NCBI RefSeq assembly: GCF_019733355.1
Contig: NZ_JAIHLQ010000056.1
Coordinates: forward strand, 1 to 33,748
DNA from: Pseudomonas baetica
Lineage (GTDB): Bacteria; Pseudomonadota; Gammaproteobacteria; Pseudomonadales; Pseudomonadaceae
Direction of reading: 5' to 3'
DNA length: 33,748 nucleotides
The notes under the pieces are model-generated. The model ran no database searches and had not been told where the DNA came from. It saw nothing but the letters and a program-made list of their open reading frames with translations. Shown piece by piece: positions 1 through 7,554 of this stretch. How positions within the stretch are numbered: position 1 is the stretch's first letter; every line of letters begins with the position of its first letter. Both the position numbers and the translations under genes were made by a program.

Positions 1-57
1 AGTCGCTGCGACGTAAAAAGACGGAAGAAGAAGCGGCATCGTGACCGATGCGGTTAG

Positions 58-495
58 AATTTAGACCCCGCGCAATCGGGTGGAGAAACCGGTCACGTTG
101 TTAGCGAAATGACCGGTCACGATGAGCGAAATACGCAGAGGCTGAAAAAGTCTGGTGGCCAAGGGGTGGTCATCGCCATGTTCATGTACCTGATGATGAG
201 CCAATTGCGGCGTACCCATCAGGCCGTCACTAAGCGTGGAGGCGGGTGTCCCCTTATTCTTGATAATCCGTTTGCCAAGGTACAGACCCGGGCGTTGATT
301 GATGTACAGATCATGCTGGCCGAGGCCATTGGTGTGCAGTTGATTTTCTTCACAGCCATGAAGGATGTGAACATCCTTGCCGGCTTTCAGCGGGTGATCC
401 GTCTGCGCAAGGAGGGCGTGAAAAGTGGGCGATCTCATATTCAGATGGCGACTGCAACCTTCAATACTGTGGTGCAAAGAGCAGGTACAAATTGA
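58..495 (+). pseudogene. C-terminal fragment of an SMC-like ATPase, probably Wadjet JetC-like
   Basis: The readable frame opens after a TAG at 55-57 and ends at TGA 493-495; all three forward frames have stops in the first 57 bases, so the gene is cut off or broken on its 5' side. What remains has an ABC-type signature (KKSGGQG, about base 150) followed by a Walker B-like strand (CPLILDNPFAK, about base 247) and a conserved GVQLIFFTAMKD segment. There is no Walker A, so this piece cannot bind ATP alone. SMC/MukB-like ATPases with this ending sit beside Toprim proteins in Wadjet (JetABCD) plasmid-defence loci, and the next gene is such a protein with a TGATG overlap. An imperfect 24-base duplication (accggtcacg at 88 and again at 112) lies at the broken end. 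Identity as JetC is inferred; a different SMC-like family is possible. Confidence 0.6.
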
Positions 496-1541
496 TGAAC
501 ATTGCTTTTTTTGAAGCGTTGCGCGGCAGCCGTAAAAAGCGCATAGAGCTGCTGAAGTTAAGGAGCCTCTGGATAGAACACCATCCAGAGCTCCAACAGC
601 ATCCCAATCGGGATAGGTTACTCATGGAAGCCCTTAGGGCTGGAGATGAGCAAGGCATCCTGAGACTTCCTTCTCCCCGCAGTTTCGAGCGGATTGGCAA
701 TCCGGCCATGCCCATGTTTATCACCGTCATCGTTGAAACGATCTCGGTGTTGAAACCAGACTGGACAACCGTTTCCTGGATGCCGGAATTGGGGTTTTGG
801 ATGCAATTGACGGAAAGCGAAAAGGTGACTGCCAAGGTCGTCAACGAATGGCTCATCCGCCGCAAGGGGCGCTTTATGACGGTGCCGTTGCGCGAGCGAT
901 CGCTTGAGATGTTCGGGGATGAGAAATACCTCGATGCCAGGGTGCGATCCAATGCACTTTTTGGCGGCAGGCTTGCTCTGTCGGCGATTGGTGCCAGAAA
1001 GGTGGACCTTCCCTTGCCTTACCGACAGCAGCCTGGCAAACCAGGGCGGCCGGTGCTGGTCGTGGAGAACCATCACACGTTCTTCAGCCTTGGCGAATGG
1101 AACGACACCGCACATCGCTACGCGGCCGTCGTATATGGCGCGGGTAGCGCCATTACGTCGACGGGTACAGCGCTGGATGAAGTCATCAGGGAGGTTGACG
1201 GTGACGGAGCGGAATACTTCGGAGATCTGGACCCCGAGGGTGTTTCAATACCGCTGCGATACAACTCTAAGCATAAGACCCAGCTGTACCCGGCGATCTG
1301 GCTCTACCGAAAGCTGCTGACTATCGGTCGCCACAGGCCACTGCCCATCCTTTACGCAGGTGACAACCAAGCGGTTACTTCGTGGATACCTGAACTCGCT
1401 CAGGAAGTCCACGATGTGTGGAAGGAGGGCGACTGTCTGCCACAAGAGGGCATAGGGCTTGAGCAACTCTTATCCCAGCCTTATGAACTAGGCTTAAACA
1501 AAGCCTCTATCGATAATTTATCTGCAGCCGCTCAGTCGTAG
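495..1541 (+). CDS. Toprim-domain protein, JetD-like (Wadjet)
   Basis: A 348-residue protein starting at the ATG that overlaps the stop of the ATPase fragment (TGATG), so it was translationally coupled to it; a TTG three bases earlier is the only nearby alternative. Residues 244-249 read DLDPEG, the Asp-x-Asp-x-Glu core of a Toprim fold, preceded by EYF and followed by a hydrophobic strand, as in the C-terminal DUF2220 domain of JetD. In Wadjet systems JetD is the topoisomerase-VI-like nuclease subunit that cuts circular plasmid DNA after the SMC complex JetABC has extruded it. The N-terminal half (residues 1-200) has no motif I can name. The gene looks intact, but with its ATPase partner truncated it may no longer work. 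The Toprim call is firm; membership of Wadjet is inferred from the pairing. Confidence 0.65.
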   Translation: MNIAFFEALRGSRKKRIELLKLRSLWIEHHPELQQHPNRDRLLMEALRAGDEQGILRLPSPRSFERIGNPAMPMFITVIVETISVLKPDWTTVSWMPELGFWMQLTESEKVTAKVVNEWLIRRKGRFMTVPLRERSLEMFGDEKYLDARVRSNALFGGRLALSAIGARKVDLPLPYRQQPGKPGRPVLVVENHHTFFSLGEWNDTAHRYAAVVYGAGSAITSTGTALDEVIREVDGDGAEYFGDLDPEGVSIPLRYNSKHKTQLYPAIWLYRKLLTIGRHRPLPILYAGDNQAVTSWIPELAQEVHDVWKEGDCLPQEGIGLEQLLSQPYELGLNKASIDNLSAAAQS

Positions 1542-1742
1542 GCTAGCGACAAAATGATCGTTGTGCCGGCTGCGGACAATAAGCATTGGATATCGAAGGC
1601 TTCGCGCAGTCATCATTGATCTTGCTTAGTAATGTCGCAGCATTGATGTACCCGGGGCGCTCCATGCACCCCGACCTCGAAGGCGTCAGTATCGATGACT
1701 CGCTCCGGTTACTCCTGTCGCTGAATTGCTACGCGGTGACCA
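1542..1742. other. Convergent intergenic gap
   Basis: This 201-base gap separates the plus-strand Toprim gene from the 3' end of the minus-strand ABC ATPase gene. No T-run hairpin was found. A TTG-started frame from 1586 gives a protein-like stretch (for example LLSNVAALMYPG) but it runs into the ATPase gene and has no ribosome binding site, so it is at most a remnant. Confidence 0.4.
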
Positions 1743-4070
1743 TTAGGACGCTTGCTTGGCCAAGCGTTGCATGTTGAGCGAGCTCGTCGTCAGACCGGCC
1801 CGGTTGAAGCGGTAGCGCATGTACGCCGAGATATCGTCCTCGTGCGACGACACGATCAACTGGCTATGTTTGAGCTCACAGCGGAGCAGGTCGGTCAGAG
1901 ATGCGATGTTCACCTCGTCTAGAGATTGGGATGGATCGTCGATGAGGATAAGCGGGACTTCTGCGTAGACCTTGTTGAGCGACAGGAAGAAGGCCAGGCT
2001 CAGCGCCGACACCTGGCCCGTGCTCATGGACATGACCGCGTCATGCTCAGATTTTTCTGCCGTCAGGAACCTGAGCTGCTTGCCATCTCGGCTCTCGATG
2101 AACAACCCCAGGCCGCGTTGGTAGTTCTGGATCAGTCGCCCACTGTAGATGTGGAAGATGAGCTCGATCTCCGAGATGGTCTGATCTGCATACTTCTGCT
2201 CCGCTTTCTCCAAGGTAGCGCGCAGCTGGATGACCTTGCCCTTTGCTCTGGTGGCGGCCTCCGTCTCGCGTTGCATTTTCTGCAGTTCTTCAAGGCATTT
2301 TTGAAGTCGGCTGCTCTGCGCTTCGTTGGCTTTGATCGTGATGTAGAGCTCTTTTTTTGCCAGATCCTGAGCGTCGAAAATGTAAAAATCCTGCAAGTCC
2401 TTGAAGACTGCTTCGATGGTTTGCCGCCAATCGTCAGGGAGCACCACTGTCTCGTCCGTTTTCTTGGCGTGCATCGATTTTCGCAGTTCTTCCAGGCGAG
2501 CCTCTGTCACCACTTCGTCGTTGTTGAATGTGAAGGTGATCAGAATGCCTTCGCCCCTGAGCCGTTCCAGGAGCTGCTGGATTGCAGGGAGGCGGGTTTC
2601 AACTTTGGCCAGTGCCTGATGCAGTGCCTCGTTGTACCCAGGTTTCAGGATCGCTTCGCGCCCCTGAATGAATGTATCAATGGTGCCCAACTCAGTGGTC
2701 ATCGCAGTGGTCAGCGCGACGAGTGCCTTCCCATCCTTTCCTAAGGTGTCAGAGATTTTTTGGGCTCTGACCTCAATCGCTTCGAGCATTGCAACGTGAG
2801 TTTTCCAGTCATTCCCGCACAACGGGCAAAACTTGTCGTCCGGATAGAGCTTGGCGTGCTCATCAAGCAACTGCTGCTTCAGTCGGGCCAGTTCGGCAGC
2901 GGCGCTGTCATTGGCTGTGTTCTTGATGTTCAGGTCATTACGCGCTTTGATTTGCTCTTCAAACCATTCAAGTCGACCAGCAGCCCAACTTGGCAGTGTT
3001 CGTGCCTGCTCAGCAGTGATGGCGGAAGCACCTTTCTTGACGATTTTGGCTGCTTTATCGAGCCCGTCGAGCTCCTTTTTGATCTGTTCCAGGTCATCTA
3101 GTTTGTTCAAGTCGGTGCCCAGCAGTGCCAAGCTGCTCAGCGACTCCGCGTGCGACTCGATGTCCGCATTGATGGCATCATTCTGAGCTCTGACCCGAAT
3201 GGCTGCTTTCTGAGGGAGCAGGCCATTTAGCTTGCGAATGGCGTTCGAGAACTGGGTGTGAATCTCTGAGTCGTAGGTGGGGAAGGGATCTTCCTTATCC
3301 CAACCCGGCCCAACCTCAACCGTGGACAGCTTTTTGTAATCAATATTTCCCAGATCGGCTTGCACCATCGCGCGCAGGGCTGTGCACTCATTGTTAAGCG
3401 CTTCTTCATCAGCTTTGCGTTTTTCGTCCCCTAGGAATTTTGTGAACCTTGTCGAGAGTGAGCGGCAATTTTCAATCTCAGCTGCAACATCGTTGATGTT
3501 GAACAGGTTGCCAAGCTGGTCTTTACGCTCGTCTACCCGCGTGTGAAGCAGTTTGTTCTGCCCTTGCTCAAGGTAGTTGAGGAAGGTGAAATTTTCCCGG
3601 AAGTTTCTGCCGAAGACTTCGTCTAGAAACTCGTTCTCACGCAGGTTGGCCGGCGTGAAGGCTTTCGATTCGAAATCGGGGAGTTCATACAGCTTGAAGT
3701 GCTTGAACTTGTCGGCTCGGTTGTTCGATTTCTTGTCGAACGCTTTTACGGGCGCATGCCGGGCCAGAACCAAGCGTTTGTCCCCATCATGGAATTCGAT
3801 TTTGATGCTCAGGTCTTTTTGATCGGTGCGCTGGTTCCAGAAGAGGTTGTCGTCATAGTTTGTTTTGAGCTTCGTCATCAATGTCGAAAAAAGATTGTCG
3901 ATCCGCTTGATCTGACCCGTGAGCAACAGCTCGACAGCATCGAAGACACTGGTTTTTCCGTACCCGTTCGGCCCGTCGAGCGTTAGCAGCGATGAGGTGC
4001 CAAGATCCAAATTGACGTGTTTAAAAGCCTTGAATCGAGAAACTTCAATCCGCGCTATTTTCCATTTCAT
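1743..4070 (-). CDS. ABC-3C system ABC/SMC-like ATPase
   Basis: A 775-residue SMC/RecF-type ATPase. Walker A is GPNGYGKTS at residues 33-41. A long central region predicted to be coiled coil carries a CPLC zinc-hook-like pair (Cys415, Cys418). The C-terminal lobe has a signature (MSTGQVSALSLAF) and a Walker B LILIDDPSQSLDE with the two aspartates at 711-712, then an H-loop strand ending SSHED. The start overlaps the preceding gene by 26 bases. It is the last gene of a three-gene operon whose first two products match the nuclease/CTD protein and middle component of ABC three-component systems, a predicted anti-invader class in which the ATPase senses DNA or nucleoprotein ends and switches on the partner effector. 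All ATPase motifs are intact. A stand-alone RecN/RecF-like repair role is less likely given the operon. Confidence 0.85.
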   Translation of the reverse strand: MKWKIARIEVSRFKAFKHVNLDLGTSSLLTLDGPNGYGKTSVFDAVELLLTGQIKRIDNLFSTLMTKLKTNYDDNLFWNQRTDQKDLSIKIEFHDGDKRLVLARHAPVKAFDKKSNNRADKFKHFKLYELPDFESKAFTPANLRENEFLDEVFGRNFRENFTFLNYLEQGQNKLLHTRVDERKDQLGNLFNINDVAAEIENCRSLSTRFTKFLGDEKRKADEEALNNECTALRAMVQADLGNIDYKKLSTVEVGPGWDKEDPFPTYDSEIHTQFSNAIRKLNGLLPQKAAIRVRAQNDAINADIESHAESLSSLALLGTDLNKLDDLEQIKKELDGLDKAAKIVKKGASAITAEQARTLPSWAAGRLEWFEEQIKARNDLNIKNTANDSAAAELARLKQQLLDEHAKLYPDDKFCPLCGNDWKTHVAMLEAIEVRAQKISDTLGKDGKALVALTTAMTTELGTIDTFIQGREAILKPGYNEALHQALAKVETRLPAIQQLLERLRGEGILITFTFNNDEVVTEARLEELRKSMHAKKTDETVVLPDDWRQTIEAVFKDLQDFYIFDAQDLAKKELYITIKANEAQSSRLQKCLEELQKMQRETEAATRAKGKVIQLRATLEKAEQKYADQTISEIELIFHIYSGRLIQNYQRGLGLFIESRDGKQLRFLTAEKSEHDAVMSMSTGQVSALSLAFFLSLNKVYAEVPLILIDDPSQSLDEVNIASLTDLLRCELKHSQLIVSSHEDDISAYMRYRFNRAGLTTSSLNMQRLAKQAS

Positions 4071-4710
4071 TGCTCATCAGCTCCGTGATCAATTCTTCAG
4101 CGTTATTCGACGTGAGTTTCTGGATGATTGTGTAGGTTTCATCAAGGCCTGCTTCGGCTACGGCGTCGGCTGCTTGCAGGCGCAAGGAAATAAGCTCACC
4201 TCGGGTGAACGGGAGCTCAAGAAAAGGAAGCTTGATGAAAATCTTTGCTGCAACACTGTAGTGCGTAGCGGCCAGAGGGTCTTCCTTGTAGTTGCTGAAC
4301 TGGCTCTTGTCCGAGACAGTGGCCACTAGTTCGTTGAAGGTATAGTCCTGGATGGCATGCTGCTCAGTATCACTGTAGTAAAGTACATATTTCTTGAAGA
4401 AGTGAGGGTCCTCTTCAATCGCAAAAATCTGTTCTTCCTGGTCTTTGAATTCAGCTAGGTGGTTCAGGTGATGAATGCAGATGAGGTCACAGTTTTTCTT
4501 GAATGTTGGATGGTTCAGGAAGGAGTCGGGGGCCGATTGATTAATAAGAGCATTTAGTTCGGTGGGACTGGGTAAGTGATCCAGCTTGTGCAAAATCGCA
4601 AAGCGGATGGCGGAGCCGGATTCCCGAACGTAGAAGCTCGTAAGGTCGGTTTCAAAGTCTTTGGTGAATCCATGATAAATGAGCGCCTCATCAATAATTT
4701 TATTTATCAT
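4045..4710 (-). CDS. ABC-3C system middle component
   Basis: A 221-residue, soluble, acidic protein lying between the other two genes of the operon, overlapping the upstream gene by 11 bases and the ATPase gene by 26 bases. It begins MINKIIDEALIYHGF and contains a segment HLPSPTELNALINQS typical of a small alpha-helical bundle. It has no enzymatic motif, membrane segment or signal peptide. Size, position and the overlap pattern fit the middle component of ABC three-component systems, which is thought to bridge the ATPase and the CTD/effector protein. The assignment leans on operon context and my memory of the family rather than on a diagnostic motif. Confidence 0.7.
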   Translation of the reverse strand: MINKIIDEALIYHGFTKDFETDLTSFYVRESGSAIRFAILHKLDHLPSPTELNALINQSAPDSFLNHPTFKKNCDLICIHHLNHLAEFKDQEEQIFAIEEDPHFFKKYVLYYSDTEQHAIQDYTFNELVATVSDKSQFSNYKEDPLAATHYSVAAKIFIKLPFLELPFTRGELISLRLQAADAVAEAGLDETYTIIQKLTSNNAEELITELMSNEMENSAD

Positions 4711-5929
4711 TCAAACGAGCCTCTGCGTCTTCTTTAGTCACGATGCTTAAACAAAATGATTTGAGAATGTTGCTGTCAATGCGGTCTCTGACCTGCTGAT
4801 CGTCAAGGTCGTTGGGGTGCGTGAACTTGGTGTTGATGATGAAAGACTCGGAAGATCTGCTGGGGATCAGGTTGTTGTACTCAAACAGCAGCTTGAGTAA
4901 ATCTCCGTTGGTATCCATCTCTCCCAGCAGGTCTACAGTGCAACCCTCGTGGTCATCAACGAAGGGAAGGTCGAGGGCCGTCGGAAGATAGAATCGCTTG
5001 TCACTGTCCAGATAGTGCGGGAATTGTTTAAAAATCGGCTCAATCGACATGTCCTCGATAAGGCCGGAATAACGCCGGATATCTGCTTTTTGTATGCTGG
5101 AGAAACGCTCTGATGGCTTTATCAATTGACAAAGCGTCTGCATGTCGCTGGCTTCTGAATCCCGAATATGTTCGAAGAGCCGACGCGCTCGCCCGTACGA
5201 GGCGTCGCTCATACCAGGTAAGGCTTGATCGAGTCTGTCTTCCAGATGGCTGTGCAGCTTTGCCTTCAGATCGATCGCATAATACTCAGTGTTGTTGTAT
5301 GGGTTCTTGTTAACAATATCGTCTATTAGGCTCTGAGCTGTAATACGGCTTTCATACGCTGCCTTGTTGGCCTTTTCTCGGTCGACCTGTACCATTCGGT
5401 GAATCGCGACTGCTTGTGTGCTTATCTTTTCAGACAGAAGGCAGTAGTTGTAGTGCAAGAGCTCGTCGGTTAGCAGGATGGAGTTGCTGCTGCATATTTC
5501 TTTGATGACAGCTTTTGTGAGGCCTTCGATCTCGCCTAGACCGCAATATTTGTTGTTCCCGTACGAGTAGAATTTAACCAGCTCGTTGTTGTTTCCGGTG
5601 TAATCATCGGTATCGTTGAGTTGGACCGATACATGGAAGTATCGTGATACGCCTTTAACTCGATCGTACTCGACAGCAGATGATTTTTCCAGTGCCTCGA
5701 TGTACTCGCTTTTGTACGTTCCAATCTTGGCTTTTACTTGATGAGCGCTTACAAGTGCGCCGCTTTTGTAAATGGCGAAATCGTCGCTGCTATCTAGTTG
5801 AAGCTCAAAATCTAAGTCGCCCTGATGGATTAACTTGAGGGAGTGATATAGTGCAATTTTCCCTTGGTAGACGTAGCCGCTCCACGTAGACACAGCGGTG
5901 GCTGGATAGCCTTTGCTCTTGACGCTCAC
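4700..5929 (-). CDS. ABC-3C system effector: Cap4/Mrr-like nuclease domain with C-terminal ABC-3C domain
   Basis: A 409-residue protein from the chosen GTG start, picked because AAGGGAG lies seven bases upstream; an in-frame GTG at 5959 would add 10 residues but lacks a ribosome binding site. The N-terminus has the layout of restriction-endonuclease-fold effectors: WSGYVYQGKIAL, then LQLDSSDDFAIY (Asp49-Asp50), then HQVKAK (Gln64, Lys66), matching the D...QxK arrangement seen in Cap4-type dsDNA nucleases. The remaining 300 residues are probably the CTD that docks on the middle component and ATPase. As first gene of the operon it would supply the toxic DNA-cutting activity, released when the ATPase detects invasion. 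Catalytic residues look intact. Nuclease identity is inferred from motif spacing; the family-level ABC-3C call rests on the three-gene arrangement. Confidence 0.7.
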   Translation of the reverse strand: MSVKSKGYPATAVSTWSGYVYQGKIALYHSLKLIHQGDLDFELQLDSSDDFAIYKSGALVSAHQVKAKIGTYKSEYIEALEKSSAVEYDRVKGVSRYFHVSVQLNDTDDYTGNNNELVKFYSYGNNKYCGLGEIEGLTKAVIKEICSSNSILLTDELLHYNYCLLSEKISTQAVAIHRMVQVDREKANKAAYESRITAQSLIDDIVNKNPYNNTEYYAIDLKAKLHSHLEDRLDQALPGMSDASYGRARRLFEHIRDSEASDMQTLCQLIKPSERFSSIQKADIRRYSGLIEDMSIEPIFKQFPHYLDSDKRFYLPTALDLPFVDDHEGCTVDLLGEMDTNGDLLKLLFEYNNLIPSRSSESFIINTKFTHPNDLDDQQVRDRIDSNILKSFCLSIVTKEDAEARLNDK

Positions 5930-6140
5930 GTTGACTCCCTTCACGGATAGATATGACACTCATAAATGGCACAAAGATATCACCATGTAAATGTCGTCTT
6001 GTAAACCGCAGATTGGAGAGATTTTTGTTGGCTTTCTGACGCCGGAAAGTTGTTCTATTGTTTCGCTTTAACGTTTAAGCGCGGTGGTCTAGTGATACTG
6101 CGATACGCGAAAAGGGCGGTTTGATGGGCTGGATTTAAAT
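5930..6140. other. Intergenic gap with probable promoter of the ABC-3C operon
   Basis: About 210 AT-rich bases between the ABC-3C operon and the next minus-strand module. The operon's promoter should lie here because nothing else reads into it closely, but I cannot pick a convincing -35/-10 pair by eye. No hairpin with a T-run was found for the upstream module. Confidence 0.35.
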
Positions 6141-6293
6141 TTAAGCTATTAATTTATATAGGCTTTGCCAGGATGTAGATTTTTTGACGATGACCAAGTC
6201 AGCGACTTCTTCACCATCTGTGAACCTCGGCGGTTTCAAGGGGGGGATGGACGTGTCCTGCGTCCGCAGGAAGTCGAAGAGCTGCACGCTCAA
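6141..6293 (-). CDS. Possible 50-residue protein overlapping the PLD gene stop
   Basis: A reading frame that starts at TTG within cgTTGAgc, so its start overlaps the TGA stop of the phospholipase-D gene. It encodes 50 residues beginning LSVQLFDFLRTQD and containing PRFTDGEEVADLVIVKK, with sensible codon use through the GC-rich half and AT-rich end. It could be a coupled small gene, or the displaced C-terminus of the PLD protein after a second frameshift. There is no independent ribosome binding site. Unrecognised family. Confidence 0.3.
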   Translation of the reverse strand: MSVQLFDFLRTQDTSIPPLKPPRFTDGEEVADLVIVKKSTSWQSLYKLIA

Positions 6294-7500
6294 CGGGGCG
6301 TGTAGTAGATCGCGTCCAGAAGCGCTGCGCGTCCCAACCAGATTTCTGCGTCAGCCGCATTGCTCGGCTGCGGATGTCTCCACCACGGATCACCGTGCAT
6401 CGGCTCAATGATGCGCTGCCAGTAGTTCTCCAGGTTCGTTGTGCTCGGGCTGACACCGAAGTTTTCGCACAAGTCCTTCCGGTTGGCCGAATCGATGCAC
6501 ACGAATGCGTCAGGCCGCTTCATCACCAAGAGCCTAGTCGCGGTCGGTAGTCCGCCGACTCGCCCGTCCTGATCGAAGGCTGCTCTGAACGCTTTGCCGT
6601 AGCGGTCGTAGTCGCCCTGCGTGACCGCGCCCATCAACGGGATGAAATCGAGGGCGTGGGAGAGATCTGTGGGCGCTTCGATGACCAGGTTCGCGAACGT
6701 CCCACTTGCGCCCATGCTCCCGAAAAGCCCGTAGTCCACGCCTGGCTGCTGAGACTTCTTGCGCCCGAGAGTGCCGGCGACCAGCTTGCGGTCGTCCTCG
6801 TTCCACTTCGCGTAGGGTATGCCAGTCGCAAAAAGGGCGCGAGCCTTTGTCAGAACGCCCAAGCGCTCCTTAAACAGGTGCTCAGACGGGTGTGATGAGC
6901 TTCGGACCTGCACGAGGTAGTCCGCCCAGCTCATGTCATGTGGCGCGCGCTTGGTATTCGGCTTAGAAGGTGGCCGAACGTCAGCGAATTTGATCAGTTC
7001 CTGTCGCGCAGCCGTCTTAGCTGCGTACTGGTGACGGTACCGAAAGAGGAACTCGTGAGAGATGTCCTCCGCCCCCTTCCACGCTTCTGCGATGAAGCGA
7101 CTGAGCTCTACCAGCACTGCATCGTCGAGCGAGCCATCAAGCAGCACGCTCGCCTCGACGTTTCGGCTCATCGCCGCCTTCGTGAGATTTGGGCTCCCGA
7201 CCACGCAGCGTATGCGTTGCCCGTTACGAAACAGGTAGACCTTCGGGTGGAACAGGTCGCCCGTAGGAGGAACGACGGCTGCGGCCGCTAGCGCTGCTGC
7301 CGCTCAAGCACCTCGGGCTGCGTCTGGAACATATGAGTGCCGACAACGAAGTGCTCGAACTTCGAGCTGTCTTTCATCGCTGCCTCGAAGACCGCGTTCT
7401 CGGTCGCCCAGGCTACTGCCCATTGCATCGAGTCGCAGTTCTCAACCAGTGCTATGAGTGTCGACTGCGTCTGCGAAGCCGACAGGAACTTCACATCCAT
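6290..7500 (-). pseudogene. Phospholipase-D-family nuclease-like protein, frameshifted
   Basis: The gene opens at ATG 7498-7500 and runs 70 residues (MDVKFLSASQTQ...) to a TAG near 7288. The protein continues in another frame through GDLFHPKVYLFRNGQ and CVVGSPNLTKAAM, the HxKxYxF and G/SxxNLT core of a PLD (HKD) domain, to TGA at 6290-6292. The frame change must fall in the 13 bases upstream of the TAG (about 7288-7300, gcggcagcagcgc), because the second frame has a TGA just beyond. Joined, the product is about 400 residues: one HKD domain, a linker, and a C-terminal domain of about 150 residues (with RPDAFVCIDSANRKDL) that I cannot name. It lies 54 bases downstream of the AddA-like helicase gene in the same direction. 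The break could be a real inactivation, a sequencing error or, less likely, programmed frameshifting. Confidence 0.75.
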
Positions 7501-7554
7501 CTCTGCTTTCCCTCGTGTTTCTACTTAACTAAGTCCGGTACGCTTCTGGGAGCG

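Noticed and set aside
1586..1777. A 63-codon plus-strand frame between the Toprim gene and the ABC ATPase
   Set aside because: TTG start without ribosome binding site, and the 3' end overlaps the real ATPase gene.
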